Assembly (NCBI GenBank): GCA_003445795.1
Contig: DMCN01000050.1
Location: forward strand, 25,863 to 32,991
Source of the DNA: Gallionellaceae bacterium
GTDB taxonomy: Bacteria; Pseudomonadota; Gammaproteobacteria; Burkholderiales; Gallionellaceae
Length of the DNA: 7,129 nucleotides
Reading direction: 5' to 3'
Program-made: the position numbers and the translations under genes
Part shown: positions 1 through 6,864 of the stretch, one piece after another
How the letters are laid out: each line of letters starts with the position of its first letter
Position numbering within the stretch: the first letter of the stretch is position 1
The notes under the pieces: model-generated
Seen by the model: only the letters and a program-made list of their open reading frames with translations
Told to the model about the DNA's origin: nothing
The model's database searches: none

Positions 1-551
1 TCCTTGCCGGTCAGCGCCACCACGTGGTAACCGAGTTGCGACAGCATCTGGATGCCCAGACTGCCCACCCCGCCGGTCGCGCCGGTGACGATCACCTTGC
101 CCTTGTCGGGCGAAAGCTCGTTCTGTTCCAGGCGATGTATAGCGAGTGCCGCAGTGAAACCCGCGGTGCCCAGCGCCATCGCCTCGTACAGCGACAGGTT
201 CAGCGGCAAAGGCACCACCCAGTCAGCCGGGACGCGCACATACTCGGCAAAGCCGCCATCGTGCGCCACGCCCATGTCGTAACCGGTGACCAGCACCGCA
301 TCGCCAGCCTTGAAGCGCGCATCCGACGAACTCTCCACCACGCCGGAGACATCGATGCCGCCGACGCAGGGGAAACGGCGGATGACCTTGCCCGCGCCGG
401 TGGCGGCAAGTGCATCCTTGTAGTTCACACCGGAGTAATGCGCCTTGATGACGACTTGCCCCGGGTCGAGATCGGCTAGCGACAGATCTACCATACGACC
501 TGCGGATTTTCCGTTCTCATCAAAGATGCGGTAAGCGCGAAATGCAGTCAT
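1..551 (-). CDS. YhdH/AcuI-family NADPH-dependent quinone/acryloyl-CoA oxidoreductase, N-terminal part (3' end outside window)
   Basis: This is the first 183 codons of a medium-chain (zinc-independent) alcohol dehydrogenase-like oxidoreductase; the frame stays open off the left edge. The protein starts MTAFRAYRIF. It carries the family block SGVNYKDALAATGAGK (about residues 40-55), then RRFP and GGID (about 58-67), an AHDGGFAEYVRVPADW block (96-111), GTAGFTAALAI (128-138), and the nucleotide-binding loop TGATGGVGS (156-164). These match the YhdH/YhfP subfamily, whose E. coli member is about 324 aa, so a little over half is visible. E. coli YhdH and Rhodobacter AcuI reduce acryloyl-CoA to propionyl-CoA with NADPH; older annotations say quinone oxidoreductase. 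The substrate here is not known. It begins 4 nt after the sucB stop with only a weak upstream GGA, so translation is probably coupled to sucB. It sits where many Betaproteobacteria have lpd, but it is not an E3: no CxxxxC flavin-disulfide motif is present. Family call is firm, substrate is not. Confidence 0.9.
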   Translation of the reverse strand, partial: MTAFRAYRIFDENGKSAGRMVDLSLADLDPGQVVIKAHYSGVNYKDALAATGAGKVIRRFPCVGGIDVSGVVESSSDARFKAGDAVLVTGYDMGVAHDGGFAEYVRVPADWVVPLPLNLSLYEAMALGTAGFTAALAIHRLEQNELSPDKGKVIVTGATGGVGSLGIQMLSQLGYHVVALTGK

Positions 552-555
552 AGAT

Positions 556-1704
556 TTACAGATCCAGAAGAACGAGCCCCGGCATCTCCAGGAACTCCTT
601 GATCGCCACCAGGAACTGCACCGCCTCGCGGCCGTCGATGATGCGGTGGTCGTAGGATAGCGCGAGGTAGTTGATCGGGCGGATGACGACTTGGCCGTTC
701 TCGGCCACGGGGCGGTCCTTGGTGGCGTGGATGCCGAGGATGGCGCTCTGCGGCGGATTGATGATGGGCGTGGAGAGCATGGAGCCGAACACGCCGCCGT
801 TGGTGATCGAGAAGGTGCCGCCTGAGAGTTCTTCCATGGTCAGCTTGCCGTCTTTGGCGCGAGCCGCAAAGGCCGCGATCTGTCTTTCGATGTCGGCGAA
901 CGACATCTTGTCGGCATCGCGCAGGATGGGCACGACCAGTCCACGTTCGCTGCCGATGGCGACGCCGATGTCGAAGTATCCGTGATAGATAACATCGGTG
1001 CCGTCTACCGAGGCGTTGACAACGGGGAACTTGCGCAGCGCATGCACCGCGGCTTTGACGAAGAAGGAAGAGAAGCCCAGCTTCACGCCATGTTTCTTCT
1101 CGAACGTATCCTTGTAGCGGGCACGCAGATCCATCACCGGCTGCATGTTCACTTCGTTGAAGGTGGTGAGGATGGCGGCATTAGCCTGCGATTGCAGCAG
1201 GCGCTCGGCGATGCGCTGGCGGATGCGTGTCATCGCCACGCGCTGCTCGGGGCGATCACCGGAAGGCGCGGCCACGGGAGCCGGATTTGCCGTAGCCGGT
1301 TGCTGCACCGCGCTCAGCACGTCTTCCTTGGTTACCAGTCCGTGCTTGCCGCTGCCTTTCAGCTGGCTGGCATCCACATCATGTTCATGCGCTAGTTTAC
1401 GCGCCGAGGGTGTCGCGGCGGCAGCGGCGACTTCAGCCTTCGCCTTGGGCGCTGCAGCGGCAACCGCTTCGGTATCGATCTGCGCAATGACCTCGCCGCT
1501 GCCGACCTTGGCGCCGTCGGCCTTGATGATTTTGCTGAGCACGCCGCTCTTGATCGCGGGTAACTCCAGCACAACTTTGTCGGTCTCGATGTCGATGAGG
1601 TTCTCGCCTTCGCTCACCGCATCGCCGACCTTCTTGTTCCAGGTCAGCAGCGTCGCTTCGGAGACGGACTCGGAGAGTTGCGGGACTTTGACTTCAATCA
1701 GCAT
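556..1704 (-). CDS. sucB: Dihydrolipoyllysine-residue succinyltransferase (E2 of 2-oxoglutarate dehydrogenase)
   Basis: This is the E2 core of the 2-oxoglutarate dehydrogenase complex. It carries the succinyl group on a swinging lipoyl arm and transfers it to CoA in the cytoplasm. It is 382 aa, against about 405 for E. coli SucB. Residues 2-77 are one lipoyl domain with the lipoylated lysine K43 in ETDKVV. An Ala-rich linker (about 80-97) leads to the peripheral subunit-binding domain (about 98-132, TPSARKLAHEHDVDASQLKG), which docks E1/E3. After a second Pro/Ala linker the catalytic domain (about 150-382) ends with YDHRIIDGREAV, giving the catalytic H353 and D357. The start ATG overlaps the last 11 nt of sucA and has an AGGAG Shine-Dalgarno 9 nt upstream inside sucA, so E1 and E2 synthesis is likely coupled. 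Only the hinge linkers are shortened; all catalytic elements are present. Lipoylation and E3 must come from genes outside this window. Confidence 0.97.
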   Translation of the reverse strand: MLIEVKVPQLSESVSEATLLTWNKKVGDAVSEGENLIDIETDKVVLELPAIKSGVLSKIIKADGAKVGSGEVIAQIDTEAVAAAAPKAKAEVAAAAATPSARKLAHEHDVDASQLKGSGKHGLVTKEDVLSAVQQPATANPAPVAAPSGDRPEQRVAMTRIRQRIAERLLQSQANAAILTTFNEVNMQPVMDLRARYKDTFEKKHGVKLGFSSFFVKAAVHALRKFPVVNASVDGTDVIYHGYFDIGVAIGSERGLVVPILRDADKMSFADIERQIAAFAARAKDGKLTMEELSGGTFSITNGGVFGSMLSTPIINPPQSAILGIHATKDRPVAENGQVVIRPINYLALSYDHRIIDGREAVQFLVAIKEFLEMPGLVLLDL

Positions 1705-4567
1705 GATGTTTCACTCCTGGTTTGTTCTTTACATCGAGGTCGGGACGGAAAGCGGCATCGATCACCGCTTTCTGCTGTTCGTTGTGCACGGCGAGATAGC
1801 CCGCCGCAGGCGAAGCGGACGAGGGACGCAGCGCGTAATCCAGACGCATGCCCTTGCGCATCTCGCGCAGCAGGTAATGCTGGATGCGGTGCCATGCGCC
1901 CTGATTGCCCGGCTCCTCCTGGCACCACACCACCTCGGTCGCCCTGGGATAGGCGGCGATCTGCGCGGCGAAGTCTTCGTGCGGGAAGGGATAGAGCTGT
2001 TCGAGACGGATGATGACCATGTCGGTGATGCCGCGCTCGCGCCGCGCCTTGAGCAGGTCGTAATACACTTTGCCGCTGCAGGCGATGATGCGGCGCACCT
2101 TGCTCGCGGGAATTTCGTCGATCTCTGGGATCACCGCCTGGAAGCGGCCCTGCGCAAAATCTTCCAGCGGCGAAGAGGCATCCTTGCTGCGCAGCAGGCT
2201 CTTGGGCGTGAACACAACCAGCGGCTTGCGCGTCGGACGCAGCATCTGCCGGCGCAGCAGATGGAATATCTGCGCTGAATTGGACGGCACGCAGACCTGG
2301 ATGTTGTAGTCGGCGCACAGTTGCAGATAGCGTTCGATACGTCCGGAGGAGTGTTCCGGCCCCTGCCCCTCGTAGCCGTGCGGCAGCAGCATCACCAACC
2401 CGCACAACCTGCCCCACTTGGCTTCGCCCGAAGTGATGAACTGGTCGATGACCACCTGTGCACCGTTGGCGAAGTCGCCGAACTGCGCTTCCCAGAGGGT
2501 CAGCGTGTCCGGTTCGGCGGTGGCGTAGCCGTATTCAAAACCGAGCAAGGCCTCTTCCGACAGGATGGAGTTGATGACCATGAAATCGGCCTGCTCGGGC
2601 GCGAGGTTCTGCAGCGGGATATGCACCCCCTTGTCCCACTGGGTACGGTTCTGGTCGTGCATCACGGCATGGCGGTGGAAGAAGGTGCCGCGCTCGCAGT
2701 CTTCGCCCGACAGGCGCACCGGATAGCCTTCAGTGAGCAGGGAAGCATAGGCCAGGTTCTCGGCCATGCCCCAGTCCAGTGGCAGTTCGCCTTTACCCAT
2801 CGCGGTACGGTCGGTAACGATCTTTTCGACACGAGAATGCAGTTTGAAGTTGGCCGGCAAGGCAGTCAGGCGCTGCGCCAGATGCTGCAGGCGCTCGCGC
2901 GGCAGCGCGGTCTCGACTGCCACGTTCCAGTGCACGTCGGCCTTGAAGCGCGTCCAGTTGACGCCAAACTCCGGCACCACATCGCGCTGCGCCTGCTGCA
3001 GGGGGTCGCGTCCCTCGTCCATCGCGCGGCGGTATTCGGCCACCATCATTTCCGGCCCGCCCGCAGCCAGCACGCCCTGCTCCACCAGGCGCTTGCCGTA
3101 CAGCGCGCGCGTGCCGGGATGCTGGTTGATATAACGGTACATGAACGGCTGGGTGACCAGCGGCTCGTCCTGTTCGTTGTGCCCCAGCTTGCGGAAGCAC
3201 ACCATGTCGATGACCACGTCCTTGCCGAACTGCATGCGGAAATCGAGCGCCAGTTCGGTGACGCGCAGCACGGCCTCGGGGTCGTCCGCGTTGACGTGGA
3301 TGATGGGCGCATCGACCATCTTTGCCACGTCGGTGCAGTACAGCGAGGAGCGTGCGTCGCGCGCATCCGAGGTGGTGAAACCGATCTGGTTGTTGACGAC
3401 GATGTGCACGGTGCCACCGGTACGGTAACCACGCGTCTGCGACAAGTTGAAGGTCTCCTGGTTCACGCCCTGCCCGGCGAAAGCGGCATCGCCGTGCAGT
3501 AGCACAGGCAACACTTGCTTGCCATGAAGGTCCTTGCGCCGGTGCTGGCGCGCGCGCACCGCTCCCTCCACCACCGGATTGACGATCTCCAGGTGCGAGG
3601 GATTGAAGGCCAGCGTGACATGCATGTGGCCGCCCGGCGTCAGGATGTCGGAAGAGAATCCCTGGTGGTACTTCACATCGCCGGAAGTCAGGTGTTCGGC
3701 ATGAATGCCCTCGAACTCGGAAAACAGCTTCTGCGGCAACTTGCCCAGCGTGTTGATCAGCACGTTGAGACGACCGCGGTGCGCCATGCCGATGACGGTC
3801 TCTTTCACGCCCTGCTCGCCCGCACGCTGCAACAGGTGATGCAACAGGGGAATCAGCGTCTCGCCGCCCTCGAGCGAGAAACGTTTCTGGCCGACATATT
3901 TGGTATGCAGATAACGCTCCAGCCCCTCCGCCGCAGTGAGCCGTTCGAGGATGCGTTTTTTCGCCTCGGCAGGGTATTGAGCCTCGCCGCGTTCGCCTTC
4001 CAGCCGCGCCTGGATCCAGCGCTTCTGCGCGATGTCGCTGATATACATGTATTCCGCGCCGACACTGCCGCAGTAGATGCGGCACAGGCGTTGCAGTATC
4101 TCGCGCAGCGTCATGCGCGCACCGCCCACCAGCGAGCCGGTGTTGAAGGTACTCTCCATATCGGCTTCGCCGAGGTTGTAATAGGCCGGGTTCAGTTCGG
4201 CGATCTGCGGCTTGGTGTGGCGGGCGAGCGGATCGAGATCGGCAACGCGCACGCCGAGGAAACGGTGGGCATTGATTAGTTGCAGCACCGAGGCCTGCTT
4301 GCGTGCATCGTCGGTCGGCATCGCGCTCGGCGCGGCCGTGACGCCGGCCGCCGGCATTGCTGCAAAACTGCGTTGGATCAGAGAATGGCGCACATCGGGC
4401 AACTTGCCGCCCGCGATCATCCTTTCGAAATATTCGCGCCACTCGCGCGGCACACTGGCAGGGTCACCGAGGAAGTCCTCGTACAAGCCCTCGATGAATA
4501 CGTTATTGCCGCCGAACAGCATGGAGCTGTCCTGCATCATCTTCAGAAAGTTCACCGACTCGTTCAT
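1694..4567 (-). CDS. sucA: 2-oxoglutarate dehydrogenase E1 component (thiamine diphosphate-dependent decarboxylase)
   Basis: SucA decarboxylates 2-oxoglutarate on thiamine diphosphate and transfers the succinyl group to the lipoyl arm of SucB. It is 957 aa, near the E. coli length of 933. The N-terminal segment SSMLFGGNNVFIEGLYEDF (15-33) is the E1o N-terminal motif. A low-complexity stretch (about 69-90) follows. The ThDP domain includes MAHRGRLNVL (261-270, H263), YHQGFSS (300-306, H301), FNPSHLEIV (321-329), HGDAAFAGQG (358-367) and VNNQIGFTTS (391-400); the GD and NN pairs form the cofactor/metal site. FRKLGHNEQDEP (458-469) has the betaproteobacterial form. The pyrimidine domain holds GEDCERGTFFHRHAV (621-635), EAQFGDFANGAQVVIDQF (693-710) and GYEGQGPEHSSGR (731-743). 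The C-terminal E1o domain includes CSGKVYYDL (830-838) and WCQEEPGNQGAW (881-892). The gene starts 49 nt after gltA behind a perfect AGGAGG with 5-nt spacing, which fixes the start over Met10/Met11. No key residue appears to be missing. Confidence 0.98.
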   Translation of the reverse strand: MNESVNFLKMMQDSSMLFGGNNVFIEGLYEDFLGDPASVPREWREYFERMIAGGKLPDVRHSLIQRSFAAMPAAGVTAAPSAMPTDDARKQASVLQLINAHRFLGVRVADLDPLARHTKPQIAELNPAYYNLGEADMESTFNTGSLVGGARMTLREILQRLCRIYCGSVGAEYMYISDIAQKRWIQARLEGERGEAQYPAEAKKRILERLTAAEGLERYLHTKYVGQKRFSLEGGETLIPLLHHLLQRAGEQGVKETVIGMAHRGRLNVLINTLGKLPQKLFSEFEGIHAEHLTSGDVKYHQGFSSDILTPGGHMHVTLAFNPSHLEIVNPVVEGAVRARQHRRKDLHGKQVLPVLLHGDAAFAGQGVNQETFNLSQTRGYRTGGTVHIVVNNQIGFTTSDARDARSSLYCTDVAKMVDAPIIHVNADDPEAVLRVTELALDFRMQFGKDVVIDMVCFRKLGHNEQDEPLVTQPFMYRYINQHPGTRALYGKRLVEQGVLAAGGPEMMVAEYRRAMDEGRDPLQQAQRDVVPEFGVNWTRFKADVHWNVAVETALPRERLQHLAQRLTALPANFKLHSRVEKIVTDRTAMGKGELPLDWGMAENLAYASLLTEGYPVRLSGEDCERGTFFHRHAVMHDQNRTQWDKGVHIPLQNLAPEQADFMVINSILSEEALLGFEYGYATAEPDTLTLWEAQFGDFANGAQVVIDQFITSGEAKWGRLCGLVMLLPHGYEGQGPEHSSGRIERYLQLCADYNIQVCVPSNSAQIFHLLRRQMLRPTRKPLVVFTPKSLLRSKDASSPLEDFAQGRFQAVIPEIDEIPASKVRRIIACSGKVYYDLLKARRERGITDMVIIRLEQLYPFPHEDFAAQIAAYPRATEVVWCQEEPGNQGAWHRIQHYLLREMRKGMRLDYALRPSSASPAAGYLAVHNEQQKAVIDAAFRPDLDVKNKPGVKHHAD
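1714..1718 (-). promoter_or_regulatory. Ribosome binding site of sucB inside the sucA 3' end
   Basis: The minus strand reads AGGAG followed by a 9-nt spacer and the sucB ATG. The site lies within the Pro-Gly-Val codons near the sucA C-terminus, so ribosomes finishing sucA pass over the sucB initiation region. It supports the sucB start at 1704. Confidence 0.8.
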
Positions 4568-4616
4568 TGCAGCCTCCTAGACCCGTGGGGCGGGCGAACC
4601 AATGTATCGATGGGGC
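4568..4616 (-). promoter_or_regulatory. gltA-sucA intergenic region with a strong sucA ribosome binding site
   Basis: This 49-nt spacer is the longest non-coding stretch in the window. It ends in a perfect AGGAGG (4573-4578) 5 nt before the sucA ATG, which gives sucA independent, efficient initiation. A short CCCG/CGGG dyad (4-bp stem, 5-nt loop, 4582-4594) lies just upstream. It has no T-tract and is too weak to be called a terminator. I see no convincing -35/-10 pair, so read-through transcription from gltA is expected. Confidence 0.7.
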
Positions 4617-5909
4617 TTATTTGCCGCGCTTGTTCAACTGCACGAAATCGCGCTTCACCGCACCGCGATACAACTGGCGCGGGCGCCCGATCTTGTGGTC
4701 GGCATCGGCGATCATCTCGTTCCATTGCGACACCCAGCCGATGGTGCGGGCCAGTGCAAAGATCACCGTGAACATGGAGGTGGGAATGCCGATGGCGCGC
4801 AACACGATGCCGGAATAGAAGTCCACGTTCGGGTACAGCTTGCGCTCGACAAAATAAGGATCACTGAGCGCGGTCTTCTCCAGCTCCATCGCCAGTTCGA
4901 ACAGCTTGTTGTTCTCTAACTTCAGTTCTTTCAAAACCTCGTAGCATGTCTGGCGCATCACCGCGGCACGTGGGTCCATGTTCTTGTAGACGCGGTGGCC
5001 GAAACCCATCAGGCGGTACTTCTTGTCCTTCACACCTAGCACGTAGTCCTTCACGCGCGACACATCGCCGATCTCTTCGAGCATCTTCAGCGCTGCCTCG
5101 TTGGCGCCGCCATGTGCCGGACCCCACAGCGCAGCGATACCGGAGGCGACGCAGGCGAACGGGTTGGCACCGCTGGAACCGGCCAGCCGCACGGTCGAGG
5201 TCGAGGCGTTCTGCTCATGGTCGGCATGCAGAATCAGGATACGTTCCAGCGCGCGCACCAGCACCGGGTTCGGCACATAGTCCTCGGTAGGCGTGCCGAA
5301 CATCATGTAAAGGAAGTTCTCGACATAGCCGAACTTGTTCTTCGGATACATGAACGGTTCGCCGACGTTGTATTTGTAGGCCATCGCCGCCAGCGTCGGC
5401 ACCTTGGCCAGCAGGCGGTGCGCCGAGATCTCGCGGTGCTGCGGATTATTGATGTCGAGCGAATCGTGATAGAACGCAGACAGCGCGCCGACCACACCGA
5501 CCATCACCGCCATCGGGTGCGCGTCGCGGCGGAAGCCGTTGAAGAAGCGCGCCAATTGGTCGTGCACCATGGTGTGCTTGGTAATGAGGCCGCTGAACTC
5601 AGCCTTTTGCGCCGCGTTCGGCAACTCGCCGTTCAGCAACAGATAACACACTTCGAGGAAATCGGATTTCTCGGCCAGCTGCTCTATGGGATAGCCGCGG
5701 TAATAAAGTAAACCGGCATCGCCGTCGATGAAGGTGATCGCCGAAGTGCAACTGGCGGTGGCGAAGAACGCGGGGTCGTAGGTGAACAGGCCGAGTTTGC
5801 CGATATTGTGGATATCCAGCACATCCGGCCCCAGCGTTCCGGACAGGATGGGAAGCTCGATAGTGCGACCATCGTCCATGGTCAGTGTCGCGACTCGCTG
5901 TTTTGTCAT
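4617..5909 (-). CDS. gltA: Citrate synthase (type II, hexameric Gram-negative form)
   Basis: GltA condenses oxaloacetate with acetyl-CoA to citrate, the entry step of the TCA cycle. It is 430 aa (E. coli 427). The N-terminal beta domain found in Gram-negative enzymes is present (MTKQRVATLTMDDGRTIELP onward). Catalytic residues appear in their usual motifs: H266 in GPAHGGANEA, H305 in GFGHRVYKN and D363 in NVDFYSG. Substrate-binding elements include H231 in HADHEQNAS, R314, R388 in ALARTIGW and R409 in IGRPRQLY. The open frame extends 74 codons further upstream through sdhE. I chose the MTKQ start because it matches the family N-terminus and has AGAGGG 7 nt upstream, 17 nt after the sdhE stop. 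E. coli GltA has a cysteine (Cys206) in its STPC segment that affects NADH inhibition; here the equivalent segment reads GTPTED with T208. NADH sensitivity may therefore differ, which is inference. Confidence 0.98.
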   Translation of the reverse strand: MTKQRVATLTMDDGRTIELPILSGTLGPDVLDIHNIGKLGLFTYDPAFFATASCTSAITFIDGDAGLLYYRGYPIEQLAEKSDFLEVCYLLLNGELPNAAQKAEFSGLITKHTMVHDQLARFFNGFRRDAHPMAVMVGVVGALSAFYHDSLDINNPQHREISAHRLLAKVPTLAAMAYKYNVGEPFMYPKNKFGYVENFLYMMFGTPTEDYVPNPVLVRALERILILHADHEQNASTSTVRLAGSSGANPFACVASGIAALWGPAHGGANEAALKMLEEIGDVSRVKDYVLGVKDKKYRLMGFGHRVYKNMDPRAAVMRQTCYEVLKELKLENNKLFELAMELEKTALSDPYFVERKLYPNVDFYSGIVLRAIGIPTSMFTVIFALARTIGWVSQWNEMIADADHKIGRPRQLYRGAVKRDFVQLNKRGK

Positions 5910-5916
5910 TTTTATT

Positions 5917-5922
5917 CCCTCT
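5917..5922 (-). promoter_or_regulatory. Ribosome binding site deciding the gltA start
   Basis: The minus strand has AGAGGG followed by a 7-nt A/T-rich spacer (AATAAAA) and the gltA ATG at 5909. This marks the MTKQ start as correct, although the reading frame remains open for 74 codons upstream inside sdhE. Confidence 0.75.
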
Positions 5923-5926
5923 TCTC

Positions 5927-6160
5927 TCAGGCTGTCTTCAGCCACTCCAACACCGTTCGCAGCCCTTCCTGCGGCGGCGCCCCCCGGCCTGTAATCATAT
6001 CCCACAGCACCGTGTCCGGCATATCCAGCAATTCGTCGAATGCGATCAGCTGTGTCTCGTCGAGGCCGGCATAGCGCTGCTCGACGAAGCGCCCGAGCAC
6101 GATATCCAGCTCCAGCAGGCCGCGGCGGCAACGCCAGCGCACGCGCTCCAGCTCTTTCAT
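5927..6160 (-). CDS. sdhE: Succinate dehydrogenase FAD-assembly factor SdhE (DUF339/YgfY family)
   Basis: SdhE is a small cytoplasmic protein that promotes covalent attachment of FAD to the SdhA flavoprotein. It has 77 residues (E. coli SdhE has 88). The family RGxxE motif is R13-G14-L15-L16-E17 within RRGLLELD, followed by the helical-bundle segment FDELLDMPDTVLWDM (41-55). The protein ends at EWLKTA, soon after the core fold. Its ATG overlaps the sdhB stop in a 4-nt ATGA. There is no good Shine-Dalgarno in the 20 nt upstream, so it is probably translated by ribosomes terminating on sdhB. In E. coli the gene lies away from sdh. Here it sits directly behind the subunits it serves, as is common in Betaproteobacteria. 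Confidence 0.95.
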   Translation of the reverse strand: MKELERVRWRCRRGLLELDIVLGRFVEQRYAGLDETQLIAFDELLDMPDTVLWDMITGRGAPPQEGLRTVLEWLKTA

Positions 6161-6855
6161 ACCGCGCGCTTGACCATCATATCCTTGATCTTGCCGATGG
6201 CTTCCGTCGGATTGAGCTCCTTCGGGCAGACATCCACACAGTTCATGATGGTATGGCAGCGGAACAGGCGGTACGGGTCTTCCAGGTTATCGAGGCGCGC
6301 CGCCGTGTCCTGGTCGCGCGTGTCGGCGATGAAACGGTAGGCCTGCAACAGGCCGGACGGACCGACGAACTTGTCCGGGTTCCACCAGAACGAGGGACAG
6401 GCCGTGGTGCAGCAGGCGCACAGGATGCATTCGTACAGGCCGTCCAGCTCGGCGCGGTCCTGCGGCGACTGCAAGCGCTCGGTCTCGGGCGGCGGGTCGT
6501 TGTTGACCAGATAGGGCTTGATCGAGTGGTACTGCTTGAAGAACTGGGTCATGTCCACGATCAGGTCGCGGATGACCGGCAGCCCCGGCAGCGGACGTAT
6601 CTCGATGGGCTGTTTGAGCGAGGACAGCGCCGTGATGCAGGCCAGCCCGTTGCGGCCGTTGATGTTCATCGCATCCGAGCCGCACACGCCTTCGCGGCAG
6701 GACTTGCGGAAGCCGAGGCTGTCGTCTTGTTGCCGCAGCAGCATCAGGGCATCCAGCAGCATGGCATCGCCTGCCTGCAGGTCGAGATCGTAATCCTGCA
6801 TGTAGGGCTTGGTGTCCACATCGGGGTTGTAGCGATAGATCCTGAATTTCATCAT
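6157..6855 (-). CDS. sdhB: Succinate dehydrogenase iron-sulfur subunit
   Basis: SdhB carries electrons from the SdhA flavin to the membrane quinone site (complex II) on the cytoplasmic side of the inner membrane. It has 232 aa (E. coli 238). The N-terminal ferredoxin domain binds [2Fe-2S] through C53, C58 and C73 (KSCREGVCGSD and LACIT), with D61 at the remaining ligand position as in E. coli. The C-terminal domain has YECILCACCTTACP: C143, C146, C149 and C210 fit the [4Fe-4S] cluster, and C153, C200 and C206 the [3Fe-4S] cluster. The quinone-site residues W157/W158 (PSFWWNP), H201 and I203 (RCHTIMNC) are present. It starts 7 nt after sdhA, with the Shine-Dalgarno (AAGGGGG) overlapping the sdhA stop. 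Two tandem ATGs (6855 and 6852) could each be the start. The stop overlaps sdhE by 4 nt. Confidence 0.98.
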   Translation of the reverse strand: MMKFRIYRYNPDVDTKPYMQDYDLDLQAGDAMLLDALMLLRQQDDSLGFRKSCREGVCGSDAMNINGRNGLACITALSSLKQPIEIRPLPGLPVIRDLIVDMTQFFKQYHSIKPYLVNNDPPPETERLQSPQDRAELDGLYECILCACCTTACPSFWWNPDKFVGPSGLLQAYRFIADTRDQDTAARLDNLEDPYRLFRCHTIMNCVDVCPKELNPTEAIGKIKDMMVKRAV

Positions 6856-6857
6856 CG

Positions 6858-6864
6858 CCCCCTT
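6858..6864 (-). promoter_or_regulatory. Ribosome binding site of sdhB overlapping the sdhA stop codon
   Basis: The minus strand reads TAAGGGGG, in which the TAA is the sdhA stop and the purine run is the sdhB Shine-Dalgarno. AAGG is 5 nt from the first ATG, and GGGGG is 5 nt from the second, so the start choice is ambiguous by one codon. Confidence 0.7.

Noticed and set aside
24..479. A plus-strand open frame of 151 codons at the left end.
   Set aside because: It is opposite the clearly conserved YhdH/AcuI-family gene, whose reading frame continues off the window edge, and its translation shows no recognisable domain.
2321..3502. A 393-codon open frame on the plus strand antisense to sucA, with other long antisense frames (1145-2278, 3515-4279, 5112-5711, 6040-6882).
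   Set aside because: Each lies opposite a strongly conserved gene and shows no recognisable family features. Long stop-free antisense frames are expected in high-GC coding DNA with G/C-rich third positions.
2793..4442. A 549-codon minus-strand frame overlapping sucA in another frame.
   Set aside because: The translation is Arg/Ala/Gly-rich low-complexity sequence typical of an out-of-frame reading of a high-GC gene, while the sucA frame carries all the conserved E1 motifs across the same stretch.
4582..4594. A CCCG/CGGG dyad between gltA and sucA, considered as a terminator or attenuator.
   Set aside because: The stem is only 4 bp, has no T-tract, and lies directly in front of the sucA ribosome binding site. 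Such short GC dyads are common by chance in this composition.
5910..6131. A 74-codon in-frame upstream extension of gltA running through sdhE.
   Set aside because: The extension is Arg/Ala/Gly-rich with no similarity to citrate synthase, it overlaps the real sdhE frame, and the MTKQ start has a good ribosome binding site and the family N-terminus.
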